From positions 2,108,001 through 2,172,000 of the forward strand of contig OZ252295.1 in the NCBI GenBank assembly GCA_965250195.1: 64,000 bases of DNA. Direction: 5' to 3'. Of this stretch, positions 27,546 through 37,700 are shown piece after piece. The notes beneath the pieces were generated by a model. The model was not told where the DNA came from. It worked only from the letters and a program-made list of their open reading frames with translations, and ran no database searches. The DNA is from CAUZIR01 sp965250195 (GTDB lineage Bacteria; Chloroflexota; Dehalococcoidia; Lucifugimonadales; UBA2962). The translations under genes were made by a program, and so were the position numbers. Positions within the stretch are counted from its first letter, which is position 1. Each line of letters opens with the position of its first letter.

Positions 27546-29909
27546 ATGAAGTTCAGCACCGTCCCCATCGCCATCGCCGTGCCCATAGCAGTGCTGGGGG
27601 CAATGGCACTCGCCGCCTGTTCCAACGGCTCCGAGCCTGTAGCCGCCACGCCCTCCGTAGTAAAGATTGACACCACCCCGGAAGTCGTCTGTGTTCAAGG
27701 CGTCTGCGTGGACGCCGAGACCGGAGAGCGTGTCGAAGGCGGCGACGACGGTCGAGTGGACTCGTCGGTTGTTGACCCCTCTCGCCGCAGCCCGGACGGC
27801 CCAGAAATCCTGAGGGGGGCCCCCGAACGACTGGTGCCCGATGGCCTGGCGCCGGGCCGCGTCGGTACGGCGCCCGACGGTCCCGTGACCCCCTTCACCA
27901 ACATCGCCGAGAGCGCGCTGGGAACGGACTGGCGCATCTGGAACGACCGGCCGGGAGTGGTGGTCTTCGACTTCGACCGGGACGAAGACATGGACTTCTA
28001 CCTCACGACGAAGGGCGGCCAGACCAACAAGCTGTTTCGCAACGACGGCGACGGGGCGTTCACCGACGTCGGCGTCACGGCGGGCGTTGCGGCAATGGGA
28101 AGCCACAGCACCGGAGCCGTCGCCTGCGACATCGACAACGACGGGTTCCAGGACCTGTACGTCGGCGCCTGGGGCGACCCGGACGACGGCCTGGACTTCC
28201 GTTCCTATCTGGATGCTGCAGGCCGGGATGGGGCGGGCCCAGATGCTGCGAGCCGGGACGACGCAGGCATCGCCGACTCGCTCTTCCGCAACAACGGCGA
28301 CGGCACGTTTTCTGACATCACTGAGGCCGCGTTTGGTGATCAAGTCAACGCGCGCTCGGCTGCGTCCGTCGCCTGCGCCGACGTGAACCTCGACGGCCAC
28401 CTGGACATCTTCGTCGGCAACCTGATGGCCCACGATTTTCGGGATTTCGCCTCCGGTAACCATCCAGGCCACTACGATGCTCTTTATCTGAACAACGGCG
28501 ACCTCACGTTCAGCGAGATCGCCGAGGAGGCCGGGGTTAGGGGCGGCGAGATCGTCATGCGAGACCCGACCGGCAAGCCGATACTGTTCGAGGACCCGGC
28601 CACGGGGGTCTGGTACGAGGGCTGGGACCCGACGTGGCTGGACGACGCCGGCAACGTCATCGGTGAGCCCACCTCCCAGACCCACGCCGCGGTCTTTTTC
28701 GACCACGACGACGATGGCGACCCCGACCTGTGGCTCGCCAGCGACGGCGACCGTTTCAAGATCATGCGCAACGACTCCGATGCCCTCGGTGTACGTTTTA
28801 CCGAGATCGCCCACGCTACCGGCATCGACAGGGTGGGGGCGTGGATGGGGTTCGCCATAGGCGATATCGACCTGGACGCGGACCTCGACGTGTTCGTCGC
28901 GAACATCGGTTACCACCCCAACACCAGGCCTCCAATGAGGGGGCCAAGCGGCTCGTGTGAGTACCACCAGCGCTTCAGCTGGGGCACTTGCCAGCACTAC
29001 CTGCTCAGAAACGACGGGGTAACAGACGTAGAAGGAGTGGGCACGGTGGGCCGGTTCGCCAACGTGGCCGCCTCCACGCCGGTGCAACCAAGTCCGTACG
29101 CTCCGCCGGAGTCATTGGACCCGGCCAGGATAGATCCGTTGCAGCCGGTGCTGTCCGGCCTGGAGGCCTACGACTTCGGTTTCGGCGCGACGTTCTTCGA
29201 CTTCGACAACGACGGCGACCAGGACCTGTACTGGCTCGGCTCCACCGTCGCGTCGGGCCAGGGCCCGGGCGGCGACGCGTTTCCCGGCGCGGGCAGGCTG
29301 ATGCGCGGCGACGGTGCCGGGGGGTTTGAGGACATCACCATCAGGGCGAAGGTGCTCGACGTGCTGGGGGTTCAGTACGACGGCCTGGACGTGCCCGACT
29401 CGATCAGGACGATGAGAAGCCTGAAGATATCCAACCGGTTCCATGAAAACGGCAAGGCCGTCGTGCACGGCGACCTCAACGGCGACGGCTACCTGGACCT
29501 GATCGCCACCAACTCCAGCGGCCCCATCTGGGAGGGCCGCGAGAGCACCATCACTCAAGTGCCGGGTCCAGTATTCATTTGGATCAACGGCGGAGGCTCC
29601 AACCACTGGGTCAGCCTGCGCCTGACGGGCCGCATGGCAATAGACGGCACCGGCAGCAATGCCGACGGCATCGGGGCGCGCGTGTACGTCCGTACCGGGG
29701 GCGATGGCGGAGACGGCGAACTGGTACAGGTACAGGAGGTCAGAGCGGGGTCTAGCTACTTGTCCATGGACAGCGTCGATCTCGAATTCGGCCTCGGGCT
29801 GGCGACGGTAGTGGACGAGGTCATCATCTACTGGCCCAGCGGCGTCGTGCAGACCCTCACCGACCTGGGCGCGGACAGGATCCACACCATAGTCGAGCCG
29901 GCAAAATGA
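27546..29909 (+). CDS. CRTAC1-family FG-GAP/VCBS repeat lipoprotein with UnbV/ASPIC domain, second copy
   Basis: This 787-residue paralogue of the protein at 13.4 kb has a signal ending at the lipobox ALAAC. It carries FG-GAP calcium loops (DFDRDEDMD, DIDNDGFQD, DVNLDGHLD, DHDDDGDPD, DFDNDGDQD), the shared insert CEYHQRFSWGTC, and a C-terminal UnbV/ASPIC domain. A short insert near residues 220-235 (DAAGRDGAGPDAASRDDA) is absent from the paralogue. The ATG directly follows a terminator T run, leaving no ribosome site; an in-frame TTG lies inside the terminator stem. How it is expressed is unclear. It overlaps the next gene by 4 bases. Confidence 0.9.
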   Translation: MKFSTVPIAIAVPIAVLGAMALAACSNGSEPVAATPSVVKIDTTPEVVCVQGVCVDAETGERVEGGDDGRVDSSVVDPSRRSPDGPEILRGAPERLVPDGLAPGRVGTAPDGPVTPFTNIAESALGTDWRIWNDRPGVVVFDFDRDEDMDFYLTTKGGQTNKLFRNDGDGAFTDVGVTAGVAAMGSHSTGAVACDIDNDGFQDLYVGAWGDPDDGLDFRSYLDAAGRDGAGPDAASRDDAGIADSLFRNNGDGTFSDITEAAFGDQVNARSAASVACADVNLDGHLDIFVGNLMAHDFRDFASGNHPGHYDALYLNNGDLTFSEIAEEAGVRGGEIVMRDPTGKPILFEDPATGVWYEGWDPTWLDDAGNVIGEPTSQTHAAVFFDHDDDGDPDLWLASDGDRFKIMRNDSDALGVRFTEIAHATGIDRVGAWMGFAIGDIDLDADLDVFVANIGYHPNTRPPMRGPSGSCEYHQRFSWGTCQHYLLRNDGVTDVEGVGTVGRFANVAASTPVQPSPYAPPESLDPARIDPLQPVLSGLEAYDFGFGATFFDFDNDGDQDLYWLGSTVASGQGPGGDAFPGAGRLMRGDGAGGFEDITIRAKVLDVLGVQYDGLDVPDSIRTMRSLKISNRFHENGKAVVHGDLNGDGYLDLIATNSSGPIWEGRESTITQVPGPVFIWINGGGSNHWVSLRLTGRMAIDGTGSNADGIGARVYVRTGGDGGDGELVQVQEVRAGSSYLSMDSVDLEFGLGLATVVDEVIIYWPSGVVQTLTDLGADRIHTIVEPAK

Positions 29910-30901
29910 GAATCGGCCTTATCGGCTGCGGGCTGCACGGGCGTACCCGCTTATCAGCGGCGGTGGCTCCGATTGAGCCAGTCGAGCTGGTCGCCTGCGC
30001 GGACTTGGACGAGGCCGCCGCCGCGGGCACGGCCTCCGAGTGGGGCTACGGCAGCCATTACACAGACTTTCGAGAAATGCTCGACCGTGAAGATTTGGAC
30101 GCCGTCATGGTGTCGCTGCCTCACCACTTGCTCAAGGACGCTTCGCTTGCCGTGATCGGTTCCGGCAGGCGGCTGTTCGTAGAAAAGCCCGCCGGTGTGA
30201 ACGCCGTCGAGGTTGCAGCGATTAGGGACGCCGCCGACGCCGTGGGCCTGAGCGCCATGGTCGGCTACTGCATGCGCTACAACCCCGGCCGCGCCAGGGC
30301 GCGCGAGCTGCTGGCAGGGGGCGTGGTGGGCGAGCCGGTGCAGGTAATGGCGGCCAAGTCGGCCATGCCGCTAACTCATTGGAACGCTCGCCCCGAGAAC
30401 GGCGGCGGGCAGCTTCGCTGGCACGGTGGGCACATCGTCGACCAGGTGCTGTGGATGCTCGGCGGCAACCCGGTCAGGGTGCACGCAGAGACCCGGTGGC
30501 ACCCCGAGACCGGCGCGGACACCGAAAGCGCCTTCACCATCGTCTTCGAAACCGGCATGACCGCGAGTGTGGTGGTGTCCGCCTCCCTGGCCCGGCCCAC
30601 TGACTTCTTCGAAGTTTTTGGCACTCAAGGGCGGCTGCGCTCAGAGTGGCCGTCCGAGACCATCGACATCCAGAGCGACGTGATTGCCGAGTACGAAACC
30701 CCCACCAGAATCACACCGCTAGCCCCCGACTACAACGAGATGTATCGCCGCCAGATGCGCGACTGGCTGGACTCTCTCGTCTCCGAATCGCCGCCCCCCA
30801 TCGCCATGCAGGCTGCGGTGGACGTTTACCGGGTAATCGACGCGGTCTACGAGTCTTCCCGCACGTGCGTTCCTGTGGCGATCGACCCCGACCGGCCGTA
30901 A
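29906..30901 (+). CDS. Gfo/Idh/MocA-family NAD(P)-dependent oxidoreductase
   Basis: This 331-residue protein has an N-terminal Rossmann motif (RIGLIGCGLHGRTRL), the EKPAGVN motif near residue 94 that carries the catalytic-site Lys, and a C-terminal alpha/beta domain with the WHGGHIVDQVLWMLGG segment. The family oxidises sugars, inositols and related polyols. Its ATG overlaps the CRTAC1 stop (ATGA), and an enolase-superfamily gene follows 14 bases later, so the two probably act on one sugar-acid pathway. The substrate is not predictable. Confidence 0.9.
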   Translation: MRIGLIGCGLHGRTRLSAAVAPIEPVELVACADLDEAAAAGTASEWGYGSHYTDFREMLDREDLDAVMVSLPHHLLKDASLAVIGSGRRLFVEKPAGVNAVEVAAIRDAADAVGLSAMVGYCMRYNPGRARARELLAGGVVGEPVQVMAAKSAMPLTHWNARPENGGGQLRWHGGHIVDQVLWMLGGNPVRVHAETRWHPETGADTESAFTIVFETGMTASVVVSASLARPTDFFEVFGTQGRLRSEWPSETIDIQSDVIAEYETPTRITPLAPDYNEMYRRQMRDWLDSLVSESPPPIAMQAAVDVYRVIDAVYESSRTCVPVAIDPDRP

Positions 30902-30915
30902 GCTGGGCGACAGTC

Positions 30916-32001
30916 ATGAAAATCACATCCATCCAGACGACACCCCTTAAAACCGGAGTCCTGCTGGTCCAGGTCCATACAGACGAGGGTCTTGTCGGCC
31001 TGGGCGAGTGCTACGTGGTAGCCCCTGGGGTCGTGAAGGTCTTTATCGACGATTTACTGGTTCCCATAGTCACCGGGAAAGACCCGACATTGGTCGGGCG
31101 GCGGTGGGACGAGATGTTCTACGCCACAACTCGCTACGGGCCGATGGGCTTGCAAACGGCCGCCATCGGGGCAATCGACATCGCGCTGTGGGACATCGCC
31201 GGTAAGGCCGTAGGAAGGCCCGTTAGCGATCTGCTGGGGGGTCCTGCGAGGACGAGCGTGCCTCTTTACCTGAGCACTGGCATGGGCTGGCAAAAGCGGC
31301 CGGAGGAGATGCTGGAAACTGTCCAGCAGGGCTTCGAAGAGGGTTTCCGGGCGTTCAAGGTGCGCATGGACTGGAACTCGGACCGGCTGGACCGCGAGCC
31401 CGAACAAGACATGCGGCGTTTCTCCGTCTGCCGGGACTTCCTGTCGGACGAAGTCCCCCTGAGCTTCGACGCCAACAACGGCTACTCATCGTCCACGGCG
31501 ATCCGGCAGGGCAGGGCGCTCGAAGAGATGGGCGCCGCCCACTTCGAAGAGCCGGTGCCCCAGCGCGACATGCCCGGATTGCGCACCGTGACTCGTGCGT
31601 TGGACATACCGGTCTCGTTCGGCGAGCAGCAGCACACCCGCTGGCAGTTCCGCGACCTCATCGAGTTGGGGGAGCCGGACATACTCCAGCCCGACATCGT
31701 CCTGGCCGGCGGTATTACGGAGTGCAGGCGCATATACGACCTGGCCGAAACCTTCGGCATCCAGGTTATGCCCCACTGTCCGACTGCCGGCATCGCCAAC
31801 GCCGCCAGCCTCCAGCTCTACAGCACCTTCGTCAGCGCGGTGCGTCCGCACGAGTACTCCGAGGAATTCTCCGGCGACCCGGCCGAGCTGCTGGCCGAGC
31901 CCTACATCCGAACAGACGGGGAAGTAGAGTTGCCGGGTCGTCCCGGACTGGGAGTCGAGCTGGCCAATTCCGCCGTCTCTCGCCTCGCGCTCGGCGGCTA
32001 A
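30916..32001 (+). CDS. mandelate racemase/muconate lactonizing enzyme family protein (enolase superfamily)
   Basis: A 361-residue protein starts at ATG 30916 (MKITSIQTTPLKT, a typical family start). The N-terminal capping domain is followed by a barrel with AFKVRMDW (a KxR/K position), SFDANNGYS (metal Asp), FEEPVPQ (metal Glu), and FGEQQH. The GITECRR and MPHCPTAGIANAASL segments supply the last ligands, including the usual His. Members dehydrate or racemise sugar acids. A longer open frame begins at 30646 but would overlap the dehydrogenase gene. Likely partner of that dehydrogenase. Confidence 0.88.
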   Translation: MKITSIQTTPLKTGVLLVQVHTDEGLVGLGECYVVAPGVVKVFIDDLLVPIVTGKDPTLVGRRWDEMFYATTRYGPMGLQTAAIGAIDIALWDIAGKAVGRPVSDLLGGPARTSVPLYLSTGMGWQKRPEEMLETVQQGFEEGFRAFKVRMDWNSDRLDREPEQDMRRFSVCRDFLSDEVPLSFDANNGYSSSTAIRQGRALEEMGAAHFEEPVPQRDMPGLRTVTRALDIPVSFGEQQHTRWQFRDLIELGEPDILQPDIVLAGGITECRRIYDLAETFGIQVMPHCPTAGIANAASLQLYSTFVSAVRPHEYSEEFSGDPAELLAEPYIRTDGEVELPGRPGLGVELANSAVSRLALGG

Positions 32002-32012
32002 ACGACCCGGCG

Positions 32013-32975
32013 ATGGCTCCGCGAAACCTGCCCCCAGCCGTCGCACGGCTCATCTTGCCCCTCGCCCTTGTCCTGACCCTTGTCGTCACTGGCGTCGCGG
32101 TCGCCTGCTCGGACGCAGCGCCGCCCGACGCCCCTGCCTCTGAGACTACGGCCACGGCGACGCAACCGGCGGCGACGCCCATCACCGAGAGCGTGGACCC
32201 AACGCCGGACGCCCCGCCCACGGCCGTCGCTACTGTAGCCCCGACGCATACACCGACACCGATGCCGACCCCAACCCCGACGCCGGATGAGCCCCCAGAT
32301 ACCGGAGCTGGCGAAGACCTGACCATCGAGCTGGACGCAGCCTCAAACACCTTCGTCATCGAGGGCAGCGAGATACGGCTGCAGTTCCTGGAGGTCTTCG
32401 AAGCCGTGCGCTGCCCGTCACGGGGCAGGTGTGCCGACCTCGGGGCGGCTACAGTGTTGGTCGGCGTTTCGGGCCCCGGCGTCTTCCCGATCATTGTCGA
32501 GCTGGTGTTGGGCACCCCCGCCTACGGTGTGGTCGGTTACGACCTGGTACTGGAATCGATTGAGCGCGGCGAGTCGGGCGATTCCGTGGTGATTTCAGCG
32601 ACCGATGCCGGCGTCGGCCTGTCGGGCGGTGTGCTCGCGACGTTTGAAGTGGCCGGGGAACTGTTCAGGGTCTGGGTAACGAACCCGGTCACGGTCGAGC
32701 GCATGGTGGCGCTGAGCAGCGGCGAAATCGCGGCAGGCTTCCCGCGCGGTCCGCTGCTACCGGGTCCGGGCGAAACGAACCACAACCTGCCGCATCGCTG
32801 GCATTTCGACCCGGAGGCCACCGAGTTGGCGCAGGAGGGCGCGGACTCGTGTGACGCTTTGCCGTCTGTTCTCGACGCTGACCGCGAGCGGTGGCTCGAT
32901 ACGATAGGGACCTACTGCCCCCTGTCTGCCGAGTTATTGGAGGTTCTGGACCTTAGGGTCCAGACCGCGCCTTAA
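32013..32975 (+). CDS. lipoprotein with Thr/Pro-rich linker, unknown function
   Basis: A 320-residue protein starts at ATG 32013, with a signal ending at VAVAC (lipobox near residue 32). Residues 38-100 are a low-complexity Thr/Pro/Ala linker (TPTPMPTPTPTP). The globular part contains VRCPSRGRCADLGAATV, a Cys pair pattern seen in several small secreted lipoprotein families. Two more Cys lie near the C-terminus. It follows the enolase-superfamily gene by 11 bases but has no evident link to it. No function can be assigned. Confidence 0.75.
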   Translation: MAPRNLPPAVARLILPLALVLTLVVTGVAVACSDAAPPDAPASETTATATQPAATPITESVDPTPDAPPTAVATVAPTHTPTPMPTPTPTPDEPPDTGAGEDLTIELDAASNTFVIEGSEIRLQFLEVFEAVRCPSRGRCADLGAATVLVGVSGPGVFPIIVELVLGTPAYGVVGYDLVLESIERGESGDSVVISATDAGVGLSGGVLATFEVAGELFRVWVTNPVTVERMVALSSGEIAAGFPRGPLLPGPGETNHNLPHRWHFDPEATELAQEGADSCDALPSVLDADRERWLDTIGTYCPLSAELLEVLDLRVQTAP

Positions 32976-32999
32976 CCGGCGACCAATATGGGTCGCCGG
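32976..32999. terminator. symmetric hairpin between convergent genes
   Basis: A perfect 9-bp inverted repeat (CCGGCGACC, loop AATATG, GGTCGCCGG) starts at the base after the stop at 32975 and precedes the convergent gene ending at 33020. It lacks a real T run on either strand, so it may be a bidirectional but weak terminator. Confidence 0.45.
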
Positions 33000-33019
33000 G
33001 CCTCAGTTTGGTGGTGGCG

Positions 33020-33532
33020 CTAAATCCGCACGTCACCCGGGGCCGGGTTCACCGCCGTGCGCTGGTGGACGATGAACTGCCCCTCGTTGTGCACGGCGTC
33101 CTCGTCCAGCTCCACCCAGTTCCCCCACGGGTCCTGCAGGTAGACTGTCCGGAGACCCTCCATGAACGTCACCGGCGGGGCGTTGAGCTTGGCGCCCATC
33201 GGCTCAATGCGGGCGAGCACCGCGTCCATATCGCGTACGTTGAACGCCAGGTGGGTGCCGCCGGTCACGTTTCTGCGGTGCTGCTCGGCGGCGTCGCGGA
33301 CCTCGGTCTTGGGGTGAACATATTCAATTATCTCAAGCGAATGGCCGTCGTCGCCGCCCACGAAAGCGGCCTTGACGTGAACGTCTTCGTAGCCCAGTAG
33401 CTGTGAGAGCGCGGGGGCGTCTGACACCTCAACCTGGAACCTGACGGTCAGCCCGATGCCGTCGCAATAGAACTTGATGGCCTCGTCAATGTCGGTGACG
33501 ACGAAGCCGGTGTGGTTGAGTGTTACGCCCAT
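33020..33532 (-). CDS. VOC (glyoxalase/dioxygenase superfamily) protein
   Basis: This 170-residue protein has two beta-alpha-beta-beta-beta modules. The first begins LNHTGFVVTDIDEAIKFYCDGIGL, with a metal-ligand His at residue 7; SLEIIEY supplies a Glu. The second begins THLAFNVRDMDAVLARIEPMGA and ends YLQDPWGNWVELDE. The fold binds one metal and catalyses isomerisation, epimerisation or ring cleavage. The ATG at 33532 has a GGAGG site. It stands alone and is divergent from the MetE-like gene. The substrate is unknown. Confidence 0.88.
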   Translation of the reverse strand: MGVTLNHTGFVVTDIDEAIKFYCDGIGLTVRFQVEVSDAPALSQLLGYEDVHVKAAFVGGDDGHSLEIIEYVHPKTEVRDAAEQHRRNVTGGTHLAFNVRDMDAVLARIEPMGAKLNAPPVTFMEGLRTVYLQDPWGNWVELDEDAVHNEGQFIVHQRTAVNPAPGDVRI

Positions 33533-33713
33533 TTAATCGGTCCTCCAAGTATCCGGTTCTTTGTAGCAAACGCGTTCCGCACGTCCCGTCTCGTGCGGAC
33601 GGCGTAACGCTAACAAGGCCGCGATGTCGATGCAACAGTGGCCGGTCTACCAGACTCGTGGGTCGGACAGGTATCCTCTGCCCACACAGCAATTTAGGAC
33701 TGGGGAATCGCGC

Positions 33714-34790
33714 ATGATCTCGTCAAGGTTTGTCAAAACATCTTTCGCCGCCGGCGTCGTGGGCAGTCTGCCTCGCCCCCCGGCCGTAAAGAACATGCTG
33801 CCCGACACGCCCGGCGCTCAGTCATCAGCGGCAGCATGGTCGACCGGGATGGACGCGGCGGTGCGCTACGCCATCGCGCTGCAAGAGACGGCCGGGCTTG
33901 ACCTCGTCAGCGACGGTGAGTGGCGACGGCACGCCTACACGCACATCGTCGCCGACATAGCAGACGGGTTCAGCGCCGATCTGCGGGAGAAACCCCGGCG
34001 CTGGGGAATCTCCGTAACCGAGCCATTGCGGGTCGTGAGGCCGGGCCTGATCGCTGAAGAGGCGAAGTTCCTCGTTGAGGCCACGGACCAAATGACGAAG
34101 GTCTGCATTCCGTCCCCGTACCTGCTTGGTGTGCGCCTGTGGGAGCGGGAAGTGTCGGCCCGCGCCTACCCGACCCGAGACCAATTCATTGACGCCTTAG
34201 TACCGATTCTTCACGACGAGCTGGTGGCGCTGCGGGACCTGGGCGTAACGGTAGTCCAGATCGACGAGCCGCACCTGTGTGTGCTCGTCGACCCTCAGTA
34301 CAGGGACAGTTTTGAAAATCCCCAGTACGAAATGGATCTTGCGGCAGCGAAGATCAACGAAGTGGTGTCCGGAGTGGATGGCCTGCAGATAGCGCTCCAC
34401 CTGTGTCGGCGCAACTGTGGCCGCAAGGGCTGGGGAGCCGAGGGCGGCTACGAGCCCATCATCGAGACCATGAAGAAGATAAACGTCGACCAGTACGTCA
34501 TGGAGTTCTCTATCCCGGTGTCGGGAGACGTCGCGATACTGAAACAGCTCCCGGACGACAAGCTCATCGGCCTGGGCTGCGTCGAGTGCAGGTTCGAGGA
34601 AATCGACACACCGGAGCAGATAGTCAGCCGTGTCGAAGAGGCGATGAAGTACGTGGATGCCGGTCGGCTGAGCCTGAACCCCGACTGCGGTTTCGCCCCC
34701 GGCATCGATCTGGACATGCCGCTGGACGAGCCATACCTGAAGTTGCGCAACGAGGCGGCGGCGGGCATTCTTCGAGAAAGGTACGCTTAG
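33714..34790 (+). CDS. MetE C-terminal-like (cobalamin-independent methionine synthase family) methyltransferase
   Basis: This 358-residue stand-alone version of the MetE catalytic barrel starts at ATG 33714 (MISSRFVKTSFAAGVVGSLPRP). It keeps the zinc ligands of the family: ALHLCRRNCG (His and Cys), a Glu in CRFEEID and the Cys of LNPDCGF. QIDEPHL is the conserved substrate-site stretch. Short forms like this act on unknown thiol or methyl donors and are not proven methionine synthases. The hydantoinase fusion gene begins at the base after its stop, so the two are surely co-transcribed. Confidence 0.87.
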   Translation: MISSRFVKTSFAAGVVGSLPRPPAVKNMLPDTPGAQSSAAAWSTGMDAAVRYAIALQETAGLDLVSDGEWRRHAYTHIVADIADGFSADLREKPRRWGISVTEPLRVVRPGLIAEEAKFLVEATDQMTKVCIPSPYLLGVRLWEREVSARAYPTRDQFIDALVPILHDELVALRDLGVTVVQIDEPHLCVLVDPQYRDSFENPQYEMDLAAAKINEVVSGVDGLQIALHLCRRNCGRKGWGAEGGYEPIIETMKKINVDQYVMEFSIPVSGDVAILKQLPDDKLIGLGCVECRFEEIDTPEQIVSRVEEAMKYVDAGRLSLNPDCGFAPGIDLDMPLDEPYLKLRNEAAAGILRERYA

Positions 34791-37700
34791 ATGGCTTCCC
34801 CTGCGTCCGGGTCTGTGCCAAATTCCGCCACGAGCCCGACCTTCCGAATCGGCATCGACGTCGGCGGCACGTTTACGGACGTGGTGGCGGTTCGAGGCGA
34901 CGAGCCGCCACGCTTGTTCAAGACGCCGTCCACGCCGTCCGACCCATCGGAAGCCGTCCTCGTCGGACTCGGCCTCGCAGCTGACTCGTACGGCCTCTCC
35001 TTGGCGACCCTCCTCGGCGCCACGCGCATCCTCATCCACGGCACGACCGTCGCCACCAACACCCTCATCGAGAGGAAAGGGGCGAAGGTCGGCCTCCTGA
35101 CCACCGAAGGGTTCAGGGACATTCTTGAGGTCCGTGAGGGGTTCAAAGAGGACCGTTACAACCTGCGGGTCGATCCTCTCGCGCCGCTGGTGCCCCGTCA
35201 CCTGCGCCTCCCGGCGGTTGAACGGGTCAGGGCCGATGGCCGCGTCGAGCGGGAGCTGGACCTCGCGTCCGTCGAACGTGCGCTCGACGTGTTCAAAGCC
35301 GAGGGTGTCGAAGCGTTGGCGGTCTGCTTCCTGTTTTCGTTTCGCAACCCGGCCCACGAGCGCGCGGTCGCCGATCTCATCCGGGCGCGCTTCCCCGACA
35401 CGTTCCTGTCCGTCTCGTCCGAAGTCCTGCCTCAGATAAAAGAATTCGACCGGGTGAGCACCACCGCGGTGAACTCCTACGTCGGGCCGGTTTACAGCAG
35501 ATATCTTGGGAGGCTTGGAGAGCGCCTGGCCGAAGAAAAAAGTTCGAAAAATGGCCCGGCCGGAGAGATGCTGATCATGCAGTCCAGCGGCGGGGTAATG
35601 CCGTTGGAAGAGTCCCGCCAATTCCCGGTGCGCGCCGTCCTCTCCGGTCCAGCCGGGGGCGTGAGCGGCGCGGCCCATTACGGCTCGATGGTCGGCGAAC
35701 GCACGGTCATCGGCCTGGACATGGGGGGGACGAGCACCGACATCTCCATCGTCGTGGACGGCTCGCCCAACACCACCGGCGAGGCCTTCGAGGCGGGCTG
35801 GAAGATCGCCGTGCCAATGATCGACGTCACAACCCTTGGGGCCGGTGGCGGCAGCGTGGCGAGCGTGGACGGCGGCGGCATCCTGCGCGTCGGCCCCGAG
35901 AGCGCCGGTGCCGATCCCGGCCCTGCCTGCTACTCCAATGGAGGCACTGCGGCCACCGTGACGGACGCTGCGCTGGTACTGGGACACCTGGACCCTTCCG
36001 GGTTCTTGGGCGGCAAGCAGATGCTCGACATCGGCCGGGCGCGTGAGGCCGTCGAGGGCCTGTCGGGCCCCCTCGGTCTATCGACGGAGGCCGCGGCTTC
36101 CGGGGTCTTAGAGGTCGTCTCCACCACCGTTGCCGAAGGCATCCGAGTAAAAGCCGCCCAGTCCGGCGTGGATCCTCGTAACTTCGCGTTAGTTGCCTTC
36201 GGCGGGGCGGCGGGCCTGGTTGCCGCCAGCGTGGCGCGTAAGTTGGGCGTCGAGCGCGTCGTCGTTCCGGCGGAGGGCCCGTTGCTGTCGGCATACGGAA
36301 TGCTCTCCACCGACATACGCTACGACCTGTCCCGTTCACACCCGGCCGAACTCGCGGCGACGTCGATTAAGGGCGTGCGTGCCGTGCTTGGGGAGCTTGC
36401 GGCTGAGGGTCACGACCTGCTCCGGGGCCGACCGGAGTTGACCGGTGCCGCGGTGCACCTGTCGGCCGACATGCGCTACTCCGACCAGATGTACGAGGTG
36501 AACGTCCCTCTGCCGGACCTCGGTCTGGACGACGAGCACCTCATGGCAGCGTGGAAAGACAACCTCCATCGCCGCTACGAGGATCTGTATTCATACAGCC
36601 AGCCGGGCCTTGACATCTCCCTGGTAACCCTACGGGCCACCGCCGTAGGCACCCTCCCCCTAATCGAGTCGGCCCCATCGGGTCCGAAGCCCTCAGCCCA
36701 ACCCCACACCACCCGCCGCGTTTATATGCGCCGCTGGGCCGAAGTCCCGGTGATTCGGTTGGACGGCGGTTTCCCACCGGAGGGCGTGGTCGGTCCGGCG
36801 ATGCTGGAGTCCGACTACAACACCGTCGTGTTGGAGGCCGGTGATCGGGCCGAGTCAGACGGGCAGGGAGGCGTCCGCATCGCCGTCGCCGAGCCCACAG
36901 GCGCATCGGGCGCACCCACCGGCACCGACCCCATTACCACGGCGGTCGTGGAGCGCAGGCTGGACTCGATCGCGGTCGAGATGATGGAGGTCATGCTGCG
37001 CACCTCGCTGTCCCAGATCCTCAACGCCAGCCGCGACTATTCCACGGCAATTCTGGATGCCGACGGGCAGTTGGTGGCCCAGGGCGAGGGCATCCCGGTG
37101 CACATCAGCGCGCTGCCCATCGCCGGTGCGGCAGTGCGCGAATATTTTGGTAACGATATCCACGACGGCGACGTCTTCATACTGAACGACCCCTACTTCG
37201 GCGGCAGCCACCTGCCCGACGTGACCATTCTTCGCCCGGTGTTCTGGGGCGGCGACCTGCGCTACATGACCGTGAACCGTGCCCACCACAGCGACATCGG
37301 CGGCGGCACCCACGGCGGCTACAACCCGTCGGCCACCGAGATATTTCACGAAGGCCTAAGGTTGCCGCCCCTGAGGATCATAGACAAGGGGCGGCCTCTT
37401 TATGACCTCTTGCGCATGATGTCCGTCAACACCCGCTACCCGGAGGGGTTTTTAGGCGACCTGAACGCTCAGATGGGCTCGGTCGAGATAGCGGCCAGGC
37501 GCATCGCAGACCTGCTAACGGACTACGGGTCTGAACGCCTGTCGGCTACGGTCGGAGAGATAATGGACGCGGCCGAGTCGCAGGTGCGCCGCTTCATCTC
37601 AGAGTGGCCGGACGGGGTCTACGCCGGTGAGACATTCGTCGACGACGACGGGTTCGACGCGCAGATGATCCCCATTCGTGCCAGGATCACGATAGAGGGC

